Source of the DNA: Polyodon spathula
Lineage: Eukaryota > Chordata > Actinopteri > Acipenseriformes > Polyodontidae
Direction of reading: 5' to 3'
NCBI RefSeq assembly: GCF_017654505.1
Contig: NC_054543.1
Span: 22,456,976 to 22,520,975, forward strand
Length of the DNA stretch: 64,000 bases
Shown: positions 41,711 through 53,388 of the stretch, piece after piece
Layout: every line of letters begins with the position of its first letter
Numbering within the stretch: position 1 is the stretch's first letter
Notes under the pieces: generated by a model
What the model was told of the DNA's origin: nothing
The model's database searches: none
The model's input: only the letters and a program-made list of their open reading frames with translations
Made by a program: the position numbers and the translations under genes

Positions 41711-43700
41711 ATGATGAAAAAGTGCGTTTTTGTTTCTTTTAATCTAAATGGCTGTAGACAGTCTTTTAAGAGGGTACAGCTAGTAGAGTTTTTAGAGCAG
41801 AAGCAGGCAGGGGTGATGTTTCTGCAGGAAACGCACTTTGATCAGGAGAATGAGGAGGCGTGGCAAGTGGAGTGGAAGGGGCTGTGTGTGATGAGTCACG
41901 GCGTTAGTACTAGTGCAGGAGTAGCCGTGCTTTTTAAACCCAGCCTAGGGGCAGTTTTATTAGATATGGAAGAAATCGAGAAAGGGAGGATTTTAAAAGT
42001 AACAGCTAGGCTGGGCAGTACAGTGTATATTTTTATTAATATTTATGCCCCCAACAAGGGGGGGAACAATTTTTTTTTTTTTTTTAAATTAAAGCAAGCT
42101 CTTCTTTATATTAATAATAACGATGTGGTGGTACTAGGAGGAGATTTTAATTGTACTGTTAAGTTTAATATAGATAGAAATAATGATGAACCACATGACA
42201 TATGGAGATGCCTGCACCCCAGTTCAAGACAATACACCTCGTCTCAATACCACACAAACTGTGTATATAGAGCGAGACTAGACCGGTTTTATACTTCTAA
42301 AAATGATTTAAATAAATTCATCAAAGCAAGAATCATCCCCAGTAGTCTCTCTGACCACCACTGTCTATTAATTACAGTAATAACTCAATCAGAACCCCAC
42401 AGAACATCTTATTGGCATTTCAATATAAAATTACTACAAGATGTAAAATTCAAGCAAACAATTAAAAAAAGAAGCAGCATAATATAAAGTTTTAAGACAG
42501 TGGTGGGACATTGGCAAAATACGAATAAAACGTTTTTGTCCACAATATACTATAAATGCAACCAGGTCACTGAACACAGCCGTGAGAGAACTGGAGTCCA
42601 AAATCCTCCTCCTAGAGGAAAGTTTAAATTCAGAATTTAAAGAACAGACCCTGGAGAACCTAAAAGAGCAGAAACTCATGCTGGGGAGCTTGCTGAAGGA
42701 AAGGGTGAAGGGGGCAATTGTGCGTTCCAGATTCATGGAGTTGAGAGACATGGATGCCCCCACCAGTTTCTTCTTCAACCTGGAAAGGAAGAGAGCAGAC
42801 AATAGACGGCTGTGCTGTATCAGGACTCCTGGTGGGAAAGAACTGCACACCCGGGAAGAAATCATCAGAGAGGCGATGCGTTTTTACAAGGAACTTTATA
42901 ATAAAGAACGGTGCAACCTAGAGGACACTGAGCGGCTGCTCCAGGGATTACCCAGCCTCAGTGAGGAAGAGCAGATTCAGCTAGACGCACCGCTGACCCA
43001 TCAGGAGATGACTGCCGCTGTCAAGCAGCTCTCCAGCGGAAAGGTTCCTGGGATCGATGGACTGCCAGCAGAATTTTATAATATTTTCTGGGATATAATG
43101 GGGGAGGATTTGCTCCAGGTTCTGAGAGAGAGCCTCAGCCACAAGGAACTGCCTCTTAGCTGCTGTAGGGCAGTGGTTACACTGCTGCCCAAGAAAGGAG
43201 ACCTTTGCCACCTTAAGAATTGGAGACCTGTGTCACTTTTATGTTCTGATTTAAAGATTTTATCAAAAACAATCACTAATAGATTAAAAACAGTTATTGA
43301 AACTGTGGTACATATGGACCAAACATATTGTATACAGGGTCGCTCTATTTTTTATTTGAGATTTTTTAACTGTAAATGATATTTGTGATTTTAATGTAGG
43401 AATGGTCTCCCTGGATCAAGAGAAGGCTTTCGATAGAGTCGACCACACCTACCTCTTTAAAACACTGGAGGCCTTCGGGTTCGGCCCTGGTTTTATCTCT
43501 TTTATTCGGCTTTTATATTCCAACATTTTTAGTATTTTAAAGATCAACAATGGGCTGATGGGTTCTTATTATTTTTTTAATTGGACAGGCAAAATTGGCT
43601 ATTTTAAAGACAAGGAAAAATCAACTCTCTGGTTCTGGATGGACCAGTTTAGTGGTTCAGTTCAGGGTGCTCGTGGTCGACCAGATCAGAATAGAGTTTG
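41711..43700 (+). pseudogene. Tx1-type LINE ORF2: APE and partial RT
   Basis: The APE is readable: VSFNLNGCRQSFKRVQLVEF, LQETHF, NIYAPN, VLGGDFNCT and SDHHCLL; a deletion follows GDFNCT. After a break at 42487, the RT N-terminal part is open: SRFMELRDMDAPTSFFFNLE, then LPAEFYNIFWDIMG, LLPKKGDLCHLKNWRPVSLL and TYCIQGRSI. A frame change follows at 43379 and then motif A, VSLDQEKAFDRVDH (43402). RT motif B and the FADD-type active site are missing because the sequence jumps to the 3' end. Dead copy. Confidence 0.8.
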
Positions 43701-44060
43701 AGTATTTTAAACTGTTCAGTAACCTGGAGGACTTTCAGGAGAGATGATGTGTGGGAGATGCTTTGTGTGCTGTGAGTGAGGAGGGGGAGCTCCAGTTTTT
43801 GTTCTAATTTTAATTACATTTTTACAGTGTTTTTATTTTGGCTTTAATCTGTTTTTTATTGATTTTTTTTATGATCCTTTTATTTTGTTTAAATTTTTTT
43901 TTAAGGAGAACATGGTGTATTTTAGGATTTTTTATTTCTGCTGAGGCAGTAGGAATCTTAACTTTTGTTGTGTTTTACCTTTATTTGAATTTTAATGGAT
44001 TTTATTTGGAATGTTTAAATAAAGGATCTAAAATGTCAAAGTCTCTCCCTCTCTCAAAAT

Positions 44061-44351
44061 AAAATCCAAAAAGTATTTTGGCTACAAAGTACAGCCATTT
44101 TTTGTGCCTTTTGTTGGTGTTGGATGGACGGGGACAGAGTGGACTTTAATTTCTTTATTTGGATAGAATTTAAGTAAGTCATATTAGATCAGTGTCTAAC
44201 ACAAACTATGAGACAGGTATACTTTTAGCCAACCTTGACCAAAAATGACTCGTTGTTACTCTAAAAACACATGATGAAAAGACGTTTTGGGGGCTTTAAA
44301 AAAAATCCGGGGGGAGTATGCCCAGACCCCCCTAAAAAAGGCTTAGCTCCC
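44061..44351. other. Spacer with possible DNA-transposon end
   Basis: No gene. The stretch ccggggggagtatgcccaga then cccccctaaaa (44308-44338) resembles terminal regions of some hAT elements, but no partner end was found. Confidence 0.3.
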
Positions 44352-44483
44352 TGTGCGGAAGTGTCCGTCCCTGTGTATATTATCTGTTATACGTTGCGTT
44401 TGGTGTGTTAAATGTTTGTGTATAGTCACTGGAACACGGGATTGTCAAACCCGTTTATATCCCGTGTACTATATCACATATAC
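44352..44483. mobile_element. Fold-back LTR piece
   Basis: 44352-44443 is the first about 92 bp of the LTR in plus orientation (tgtgcggaagtgtccgtccc onward). 44444-44483 is an inner LTR segment in minus orientation. cacgggat (plus, about 44435) and atcccgtg (about 44460) are the arms of an inverted repeat. It ends at a C-run, the complement of a G-tract that could be the polypurine tract of the minus-strand element to the right. Confidence 0.6.
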
Positions 44484-45025
44484 CCCCCCGTGCAAAGCAC
44501 ACATGGCCTCAATGGCCACCTCCCCCCTAAAAGCCCAAAAGTCCAGGACCAGAGGCTTCAAGGGGCCCAGAGGTTGTAAGGCTGTCAGCAGCAATGCTGA
44601 CAGTAGGGTGGCATACTCCTGCCAGGGTAGTCCTGGTAGCGGAAAGGCTGCTTGGGGGTGGTCTCCTGACCTCCCCCCTTCTTCAGAGCTGGCAGCTCCC
44701 CTGGGTGGGGCTCCGACAACAGTACTTCCAGCAGCTAAGAAACTGCAGTGGGAGCAGGTCTCCTGACCTCCCCCACGATCTCCGGCAGCGAAACTGCTGC
44801 TGGGGTTGGTGGTCTCCAGACCTCCTCCCTCTTCTTTGTGGCCAGCAGCTCCCCTTGGTGGGGTTCCGGCCACTGATTTCCTGCTGCGATGCGGAGCAAC
44901 AGGCAGCCCCCGGCGATGCAGAGTGGCTGGCAACCCCAGGCGAAGCAGTCCCAGTGACCCCAGGCGATGCTGAGCGGCGGGCAACCCCAGGCGATGCTGA
45001 GCGGCGGGCAACCCCAGGCGATGCT

Positions 45026-45241
45026 GAGGCATCCTTGAGCGAAGCTTGGCAGGCATCCTTGGGCGAAGCGAGGCAGGCATCCTTGGGCGAAGCGAGACAG
45101 GCATCTTTGGGCGAAGTCAGGCAGGCATCCTTGGGCGAAGCGAGGCAGGCATCCTTGGGCGAAACCAGGCAGGCATCCTTGGGCGAAGCGAGGCAGGCAT
45201 CCTTGGGCGAAGCGAGGCAGGCATCCTGGGGCGAAGCGAGG
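45026..45241. repeat. 24-bp tandem repeat, 9 copies
   Basis: Unit aggcatccttgggcgaagcg plus 4 bp. It encodes an octapeptide repeat (LASPKDAC-like on minus, ASLGEARQ on plus). The plus-strand relative at about 48310-48385 has only three copies, so copy number has changed between elements. Confidence 0.9.
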
Positions 45242-46128
45242 CAGGGAGTCAGGACAAGCTGGGGTGCAGTTGTTGGCCCTCGTCTCGGCCACTGCGGCCG
45301 GGCAGTTCTATACAAGGGATGCTAAGGACCGCCAGCATCTAGTCCTGGTCCTTCTGGTGCAGGAAGAGGCAGCTCCTGCTCCTCTCCCCTTGATGGTGAG
45401 GGAAGTGATACCAGCAGGCATTCACCCTCTGCTGGTGGGGGACGTGATACCAGCAGGCACTCATCCTCTGCTGGTGGGGGAAGCGATATCAGCAGGTATT
45501 CACCCTCTGCTGGTGGGGGAAGTGGTACCAGCAGGCATTCATCCTTTGCTGGTGGGGGAAGTGGTACCAGCAGGCATTCACCTTCTGCTGGTGGACAGGG
45601 ACCCAGCAGGCATTCACCCTCTGTTGGTGGTGGAGGCAGAGGCAGCTCCTGCTGCTCTGCGCCTGGCGGTGGAGGTGGCAGAGGCGTGTAGTCTCCTGGC
45701 GGTGGAGATGGGAGCGGCGTGTAGTCTCCTGGCGACGGAGATGGGAGCGGCATGTAGTATACCCTTGTTACAGGGGACTGGTGCGGCTCTCCCTCACTTG
45801 CAGGGGACTGGTGCGGCTCTGGAGACAGGGGTGGGACCTCTGCCTTCCTCTTCCCCTTTCCCCTTCTCTGCCACCTCCTCACCTTCCTCTCCTGCGCCAG
45901 CTCCTCCTCTCCTTCCTGGAGGGGCAGCGCACCACCGGGTGCCCAAACTCCCTACAGGCAAGGCACCAGCCCTGGTCCTACCGAGGAACTCCTCTAGGTC
46001 CTGGCAGCCATCTCTCCAGTCCCAGCCTTCCACGTTTTATTTTTATTTATTTATTTGCTGTTGTGTTTTTTTTTTTTTTTTTTTTTTGACAAAACACCTC
46101 TCCTGGTCTGACGCTTGGAGACGCTGTT

Positions 46129-46146
46129 GTCCCACGCAGGACACCA
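46129..46146 (-). other. Primer-binding-site-like sequence (minus)
   Basis: Just inside the minus-strand LTR end; reads TGGTGTCCTGCGTGGGAC, starting TGGTGTC like the two plus-strand sites at 46721 and 47834. Confidence 0.5.
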
Positions 46147-46148
46147 CG

Positions 46149-46700
46149 TGTCACAGAGACGGCCGAAGTGGGCGGCGTCGGAACCAGGAAGGAATGAAAT
46201 ACACAGACAGGACAGATGATGTGAAATGATGATGGCGCTTGCTTGCGCCGGTTTATTGAAAAATGAAAGGGTTTAACAAACAGAAACGGGACACGGCACT
46301 CTACGCCAAAATAAAAAGAGACAAACAAAAACAGACTATACTTAACAAAACGGTGCACGGACAGACACACTGACAAACACGGTGAGTTTATAAATTAACA
46401 ACTATCGTGCTGGTCCCACCAGCACGAAATAGCAATTGTAAATAATTTCTCCTCTCTCTCCCGTTCTCCACTCACCGAACACCCAACCCAGAGTGGGTGA
46501 AAACATGCTGTTTTTATGCAGCTGTACCAAGACTCGATTGTTAATCAATCATTCAATTGGAGTCTAGGTACAACTGCACATGAATTAATAAAAGTGCAAT
46601 TCCCCGTGCTCACATATTATTACTTTTTACTTGCACGTGAAGTGCTGTGCAATCCTCGTGCCTAAATACAAATATACATTTTAAACACTTGTGTTACACA
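46149..46700 (-). mobile_element. LTR, minus strand, first about 110 bp missing
   Basis: Begins tgtcacagagacggccgaag (the reversed LTR end) and matches the LTR at 48986-49565 in reverse: acacggcactc, acaaacacggtgag, cgttctccactcaccgaaca, ttgcacgtgaagtgc and cacttgtgttacaca. It stops there and joins a plus-orientation LTR end. Confidence 0.8.
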
Positions 46701-47655
46701 CCGGCCGTCTTTGTGACACAAGGTGTCAGGAGAAGGATAACAGCGCCTCCAAGCGTCAGACCAGGGATACTGCTGATGGAAAATTCATAAAAAAAATAAA
46801 AATAATAATAATAAATAAAAATGGGATGGGAGGAAGAAAGGCAGCCATGGCGTGATTGCCAGGAGGAGTTGAAGGAAGGAGGGGCTCCATGGTGTGCCTC
46901 CTGCCTGGAGTATGGGCACCTCTGGGAAGTTTGCCCCTATGAAGACCCCCTCTTTTTGAAGGCCCTCGATCAGGGAAAGTGGAGGATGCGGAGGAGTGGC
47001 TTCGCCTGAAGGCCACGAGACCAGTCCATCGCCAGGAGCTGCCGCTGCCTCCTCTGACCGCAGTTTCGGGTTCAAAAACAAAAACAACAACAACAACAAA
47101 AAAAAATAAAGAAATGGAAGGCTGGAGCTGCAGAGATGGAAGCCAGGAACTGGAGGACCTCCTCGTGGTCTACAGGACCAAGGCTGGTGCCTTGCCTGTA
47201 AGGAGTTCGGGCACCCGGTGGTGCGCTTCCCCTACCAAGAGGTAGAGGAGGGTGAGGAGGAGGCAGAGAAGAGGAAAGGGGAAGAGGAAGACAGAGCATC
47301 CACCGCCCAAGTCTCCACCGGCAGAGGAAGAATGCCTGCTGGTTTCGCCTCCAGAGCCAGAGGGAGAGGAGCCATCTCCAGCGCAAAAGAGAGGAGCCGT
47401 TGCTGCCGTCTCCAGCGCCAGAGGGAGAAGGCCCATCGCTGTATCCAGAGCAGGAGGGAGAGCCGCACCAGTCCCCTGTAACAAGGGTAGACTACATGCC
47501 GCTCCCATCTCCGTCGCCAGGAGACTACACGCCGCTCCCATCTCCACCGGCAGGAGCAGAGCAGCAGCAGCTGCCTCTGCCTCCGTCACCTCCACCGCCA
47601 GGAGGTGAGCAGCAGGAGCTGCCTCTGCCTCCTCCACCAGCAGAGGGTCCCTGTT
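46701..47655 (+). pseudogene. Gag-only LTR element, plus strand, copy 1
   Basis: Starts with just 18 bp of LTR end (ccggccgtctttgtgaca), then the primer-binding site, a leader and MGWEEERQPWRD (46821). Zinc knuckle 1 is CASCLEYGHLWEVC (about 46890-46930), a perfect CX2CX4HX4C. Knuckle 2 is CLACKEFGHPVVRF (about 47187-47230), with the last Cys lost relative to the minus-strand element. An A-rich expansion (47080-47115) lies between them. Proline-rich repeats follow to 47655. Frameshifts separate the parts. No pol is present. Confidence 0.6.
46721..46738 (+). other. Primer-binding-site-like sequence
   Basis: AGGTGTCAGGAGAAGGAT directly after the LTR end. From memory of vertebrate tRNA-Leu(CAG), whose 3' end pairs with TGGTGTCAGGAGTGGGAT, this could prime from that tRNA. 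The partner at 47834-47851 reads TGGTGTCAGAAGAGGGAT. Confidence 0.5.
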
Positions 47656-47813
47656 AATCAATCATTCAATTGGAGTCTCGGTACAACTGCATGTGAATTA
47701 ATAAAAGTGCAATTCCCCATGCTCACATATTATTACTTTTTACTTGCACGTGAAGTGCTCTGCAATCCTCATGCCTAAATACAACTATACATTTTAAACA
47801 CTCGTGTTACACA
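47656..47813 (-). mobile_element. LTR fragment, minus strand
   Basis: Repeats the last about 160 bp of the reversed LTR at 46537-46700 and has the same junction to a plus LTR end, so it arose by local duplication. Confidence 0.75.
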
Positions 47814-48960
47814 CCGACCGTCCTTGTGACACGTGGTGTCAGAAGAGGGATAACAGCACCTCCAAGCGTCAGACCAGGGATACTGCTGATGGAAAATTCA
47901 TAAAAAAAAGAAATAAATTTAAAAAAAAATGGGATGGGAGGAAGAAAGGCAGCCATGGCGTGATCACCAGGAGGAGTTGAAGGAAGGAGGGGCTCCATGG
48001 TGTGCCCCCTGCCTGGAGTATGGGCTCCTGCTGCTCTGCGCCTGCCGGTGGAGGGTGAATGCCTGCTGGGTCCCTGTCCACCAGCAGAGGGTGAATGCCC
48101 GCTGGTATCACTTCCCCTACCATCACGAGGAGAGGAGCTGGAGCTGCCTCTGCCTCCCTCATCATCAGGGGGAGAGGAGCAGGAGCTGCCTCTCCCTTCA
48201 CCAGAAGGGCCAGGACTGGATGCTGACGGTCCTCAGCAGCCCTTGCATAGAAGAACCGCCCGGCCGCAGTGGCCGAAAAGAGGGCCAACACCTGCACCCC
48301 AGCTTGTCCTGACTCCCTGCCTCGCTTCGCCCAAGGATGCCTGCCTCGCTTCGCCCAAGGATGCCTGCCGCGCTTCGCCCAAGGATGCCTGCCTGGCATC
48401 GCCTGGGGTTGCCTGTTGCTCCGCATCGCCTGGGGTCGCTGGGACTGCTTCGCCTGGGGTTGCCAGCCGTCCGCATCGCCTGGGGCTGCCTGTTGCTACG
48501 CATCGCAGCAGGAAGTACTGTGGCCAGAACCCCACCAAGGGGAGCTGCCGGCCACAAAGAAGGGGGAGGAGGTCTGGAGACCACCAACCCCAGCAGCAGT
48601 TTCGCTTCCGGAGATCGGGGGGGAGGTCCGGAGACCTGCTCCCACTGCAGCTTCTTTGTTGCTGGAGATCGTGGGGGAGGTCAGTAGACCTGCTCCCACT
48701 GCAGTTGCTTCGCTGCCGGAAGTACTGTGGTCGGAGCCCCACCAAGGGGAGCTGCCGGCTCCGAAGAAGGAGGGAGGTCAGGAGACCACCCCCCCAAGCA
48801 GCCTTTCCGCTGCCAACACTACCATGACAGGAGTATGCCACCCCGCTGTCAGCGTTGCTGCTGACAGCCTTACAACCTGTGGGCCCCTTGAATCCTCCGG
48901 TCCTGGCCCAGGACTTTGTGCTGGACTTTTGGGCTTTTAAGGGGTAGGTGGCCATTGAGC
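47814..48960 (+). pseudogene. Gag-only LTR element, plus strand, copy 2
   Basis: LTR end, primer-binding site (47834-47851), leader and MGWEEERQPWRDHQEELK, as in copy 1. After CLEYG the sequence jumps into the proline-rich region, deleting the rest of the zinc knuckle. It then has PPAEGECPLV repeats, three octapeptide units (LASPKDAC, 48310-48385) and a long C-terminal region. One frame stays open to a stop at about 48940 (ending GLCAGLLGF), just before a G-run that could be the polypurine tract. Function unknown beyond gag-like. Confidence 0.6.
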
Positions 48961-48985
48961 TTTGCACAGGGGGGGGGGGGGTATA

Positions 48986-49565
48986 TGTGTGTTTGCCCCT
49001 GTGTATATTATCTGTTATATGTTGTGTTTGGTGTGCTAAATGTTTATGTACAGTCATTGGTACACAGGATATAAAAGGGTCTGTGTAACACAAGTGTTTA
49101 AAATGTATATTTGCACTTAGGCATGAGGATTTCACAGCACTTCACGTGCAAGTAAAAAGTAATAATATGTGAACACGGGGAATTGCACTTCATTAATTCA
49201 CGTACAGTTGTACCGAGACTCCAACTGAATGATTGATTAGCAATCGAGTCACGGTACAGCTGCATAAAAAAAGCATGTTTTCACCCACTCGGGGTTGGGT
49301 GTTCGGTGAGTGGAGAACGGGACAGGAGACGGAGGTAGTAATTGTGATAAGAATAGTAGTTAAATATCTGTTCACCGTGTTTGTCTGTATAGTCCATTTT
49401 GTTTGTCTTTTTTGTTTTGGCGACGTGTGCCGTGTCCTGTTTGTGTCTGTTTGTTACCACCGTTTATTTTCTGTTCTGTTTATTAACAACCAAAACTCCA
49501 CCTCTCTCTTTGTTTATTTTCCTGCTTCTGGTCTGACGCCACCCACTCCGGCCGTCTTTGTGACA
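48986..49565 (+). mobile_element. LTR of the gag-only family, full length
   Basis: About 580 bp from tgtgtgtttgcccctgtg to ctttgtgaca, directly after a G-tract (48970-48981). Contains a TATA-like ggatataaaaggg (49067-49079) and the paired tacagttgtaccgagact / acggtacagctgca words. It is the best-preserved LTR in the window and the reference used for the others. Confidence 0.8.
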
Positions 49566-50029
49566 CTCCCCTATCCATGAATCTCTAGTGACATCCCTGG
49601 TTACACCAATGTCATAGGTAGAGGCTGGTAAATTAAAAATAGCAGAAAAATAAACCTCTGCTCAAGTGCTGTAGAGTCTTACAAAATCAGTAGCTCTTAT
49701 ATACACAGAATGGCTACTAAAAAAACAAAGAAATAAAAGCATGCTTCTGTAGTCCCTCGAAGTCTTACAGTTCCAACAGCTCTTATCTATCCGGTTACAC
49801 CAAAAAAAGAGAAAGCTCTGCTCAATTACCTTTAGTGTCTTACGAATCCATGCAACTTTCACATACTAAGATAGCTACCAAATTAAAAAGTGAAAAAAAC
49901 TTATTTTAACCAGTACTGCTAACACTCCCTCGCTACGCTCCATCCACGAGCTTTCAATCAAAATATACTGGTCAATTTTTTATCAATCTTATTTTTGTTT
50001 GTCCTTTTAAAATGAGAAGAATCTGCCAC

Positions 50030-50190
50030 ATCCTTTTAATGATGTCATTTATGACCCCCTCCTAACTATATCTGGGTACGTGGCAATTTGCCAAGCCTCA
50101 CAAACATTCCTTTGCATCTTGTTATCTCTGAGATTCTACCCCCCCCTCCCCCCCCCAATGTAACCAAGCAGAGAGTAGAGAACCCCAAAA
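50030..50190 (+). repeat. Dispersed repeat, copy 2
   Basis: Second copy of the repeat at 31030-31185, with small insertions in the C-run. Confidence 0.75.
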
Positions 50191-50214
50191 ACTACTGCAA
50201 AATTCCTTACATGC

Positions 50215-50345
50215 CCCCAACTCCCCAGGAGGGAAGACAGCCAACGCCCTCCTATTTTTCAAGACGAGTCTTTCACCCGCCTATAGTGGTGCACCTTGCA
50301 GTCTGGGCAGAGTGCCCTTACCCGCTACGCCACTTGGGATCCTGA
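50215..50345 (-). mobile_element. Possible tRNA-derived SINE head
   Basis: On the minus strand, caagtggcgtagcgggtaag followed by ggcactctgcccagactgca resembles a tRNA-like box A region and anticodon arm. A clear box B and a 3' tail were not found. Confidence 0.3.
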
Positions 50346-53300
50346 CAAGCCATTTTCATTTGGAATTCCAGATGAAATGAAAACATATATTAAAATACAG
50401 ATGTGTTGGGTTGGCAAAGAAGTGGGGGAAAAAAAGATACAATGTTTTTCCTTTTTAAAATGGAGCCTCTGTTGTCTGCTTGGTGTTTTGTCCTGGTTCG
50501 CCGCAAGGATTCATTTTAATATGGCAGGGCTGTGGTATTTTATTTACTTAATCCTGTACTTTTTCAGTGTTCACTGTCTGTGCCTGAATTTGTTTATAGT
50601 AATGCTGAAGTTTTTTTTTTTTTTTTTTTTATATAATAGTAATTACTTAATTTAACTAATAATTGGCTTAAGACCTTTTCAATAGTTTTCAACTGTAAAA
50701 CAGGTAGAGATTGTTCAGATAAGTGTTCAATTAAGCAACTGAAAACTCAGTTTGAAGAAAAGCCAGCAGACACCTCCAGGACCAGGATTAGAAACCACTG
50801 CTTTAGATATTAGTAAGTAGTAAATAAACAAACTGTATTGTGTTGTATTGGAAGCCTTTACATTTTCAGAATTTTGCTGAACAAATCTACAAGTGTTTTC
50901 AGAGTTTTGCCCTTAAAAATAGATGGGTCCAGGGTACAGCTACACAGGCATAGTCCTTTATAACATGAAACACCAGGCATTTAAGCCAGGTGTTTGGGTC
51001 CAGGGTATAGCTACACGAGCATAACATGAAGTGTTTGGATAGAGCTATTTATACAACCTTAGCCTTTTATAACAGCAACTCGTCTTATTAACTGTTAATC
51101 ATTTTTGCGAAAAAAAACTAATTAAAAAAAAAAAAAAAAGATATTAATACTGGCATCAAACAATTGTTCTGTAGGATTCCTTAGTTCTTTGACCACGCAC
51201 TATGAAAAAGACTGTCAAGTTTCAAGATTGCATTACATTGTTTTAATGCACTAGTGAAATTTATAACATAGATAATATACAATGGTAATGAAATTTTACA
51301 ATATAGCTGTTGCCTACTATATTGCTAAATAGCATTGTAAAAGCAAAATGCAATGCAAACTAATACTATAAAATACCACAATAGATTTATTAAGAACAGT
51401 TATTGATGATAAATATAGTTTTATTGAGTAAGTAAATAAAATACATACCTTGGAGTGATGCAGTAGTTCACATTAGGCAAACCTGACGAGCAGTTGGAGT
51501 AGTTTTGAATGTGGCGCACTTGTCAAGTCCTTTCAGCGCGCATAACCGGTGAACAACCTTGTTTTTGTTTTTTTGTTTTTTTGTTTTTTTCTAACCACGC
51601 CCAAAATTATGTTGTCAGACTTGAAACACCAGGCTTTTAGTGAGACCCCTCAAGTGAGAGGAAACTGGTTAGGGAACTGGACTAAACAAAAGGATGGGGA
51701 GCGATTAATGCAAGTTATTTTTAAACACTGTTAATCCTAATTAAAAAGGGTATTTATAGGCACATTAACAGAAAATCCAAACTTTTACAAAGCTTAAACG
51801 GATTTATCATTTTTCAACAATCAATTACGGTGGAGAGAAAGTTTTTAAACTTTCCCCCATATTTTGCCATTGGTACCTCCCATTTCGTGCTTCAAAAACC
51901 CAAGGAAATTAACTCTATAAATGATGATGAACACTGTGCTTAACTTTAAAAGCACATTAAAACAGGTAATACGTTTTCTATTGAGTTTGGTGGAGGACAT
52001 TTTATAGAGAAGTATTTTAACTGTGTCACACCAGCTTGCCTGGTATATAAGGTTGGTATGCTGTCACCCACAGTGGAGCTAACAGCGGTATCCATTTTTG
52101 GGACTTTTGGTTTCTCACTTTGGGTCTTACCTTTTTACTGTTGGTTGTCATTCATTTTCCTGGAGTCTCATCAGGTGGTGGGTTGGCTCATCCTATGAGT
52201 AGACAAGGTGTCAAACTGTAGAAAGGGAGATTTTTTTGCAGAAAGTGACGTGACAAACTACAAGTTTTGGTAAACTTTATCAAAGAGATATTGTAGAAGC
52301 AGCATTACAGTATTAGTCAAGCAAAGAAAAGCCAAGAGAAAAGTCATCTGACTGGCTAACTCGTCGGAGAAAGACTGAGAAATAATGTCAGCAAAACCAG
52401 TTTGATTTTGTCAGGGAATGCCTCCTGCTCGATTTTCTCCAAGGTGGAATATATATTTACAGATATAGAAGTTACAGTTAACTAATATATACTTTGCTGG
52501 TCTCCATTAACACCACAATTAAATAAGCAATTTATATATTTTAGTTGTAAATGCACTACGGTTCAAATAATTGAGGGTAGACAAAGGAAACCTGATAAGA
52601 AAAGAATAAATATGTCTCAGATGTCTCAATAAATATGTTTGAGTTCAATTAATAAAGGCTTTCAATTGATTTTTAACACTTTTTTTTTTTTTTAGAGACA
52701 GAAAATATATCAAATGAGTGTTGTTTTTTTATGGCAAGCAGTTTTAATACATGGTAGTATGGTGTTTCAAGGGCTCGTAAATATAAATATACCTGGGTTT
52801 ACATGATTTTGGCTGGATGTTAAGATAAATAAGTACAGCTAGAAAATACTTTACATAATCTTAATATTAATCATTGATGCTGGGTGAATGTTTGTTTTCT
52901 CTAGTACTATAGCAAGGGGCTAGGTTTTCTGACAATGTTGTTTTCCTGATATTTTTAATGCTTAAAGAAAACAGTTTAGGGGAAAATGTTAAGTCTTCCC
53001 AGCGACAGCGAGTGGAAGCGACAGCGAGTGGGAGAAGTACAGCGTGGAAAAGTACAGAGCAGTTTCGAAGCAGAAAGGAGAAATTGCATCTTGAATTGCT
53101 TTAATCAGAAAACAGAGGACATTGGGGAAACACAGCCGCGTGTGTTTTTCTGATAACAAACAAGCTGAAACTCGGAGCAGCTGATTCAAATTCAGCGCCG
53201 TTTTGAGACACGGGCGAGGGGAGGAGCCGACAGCACAGCAGAACAACGCAGTTAAACGAGGCAGTCTTCCCAGCGACAGCGAGTGGGAGAAGTACAGCGT

Positions 53301-53388
53301 GGAAAAGTACAGAGCAGTTTCGAAGCAGTTTGAAAGCAGGTTGACGGCTGCAGAAGAAACTAAACTTCAAAAAAAAAAACCCCTCAAC

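Larger units (their letters stand above)
39870..44060 (+). mobile_element. Tx1-type (L1-group) LINE, defective
   Basis: 5' region, ORF1 remnant (40145-40885), ORF2 with APE (41711-42487) and a partial RT (42582-43700), and a 3' end with AATAAA-like words near 44018. A CR1 fragment interrupts it at 41008-41634, and most of the RT after motif A is deleted. Assigned to the Tx1 clade from ORF1 and ORF2 sequence style; boundaries are approximate. Confidence 0.75.
44484..46146 (-). pseudogene. Internal region of a gag-only LTR element, minus strand
   Basis: Read right to left: a leader after the primer-binding site (46128-46090), a T-run in the plus strand, and a zinc knuckle at about 45975-45935 reading CLACREFGHPVVRC, a perfect CX2CX4HX4C. 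Next are proline-rich repeats (PPAEGECLLV, EQQELPLPPPP; 45880-45320), a 9-copy octapeptide array (45241-45026), and a Ser/Pro-rich C-terminal region to about 44520. I see no protease, RT or integrase. Several overlapping frames are open because of the repeats, and it is unclear which is translated. It is probably a non-autonomous element mobilised by a Gypsy relative. Confidence 0.6.
49566..52991. other. AT-rich spacer without a recognised gene
   Basis: Contains three diverged units of about 100 bp around 49620-49900 (agtcttacaaaatcag / aagtcttacagttcc / tgtcttacgaatcc), a T-run at 50611-50631, a duplicated gggtccagggta-agctacac segment (50925 and 50997), and the two repeats listed separately. 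No convincing ORF. Confidence 0.5.

Noticed and set aside
45264..46229. Long plus-strand ORF through the proline-rich repeat region (Val/Ala/Leu-rich)
   Set aside because: All frames are open in these GC-rich triplet repeats; knuckle, primer site and LTR orientation point to the minus strand.
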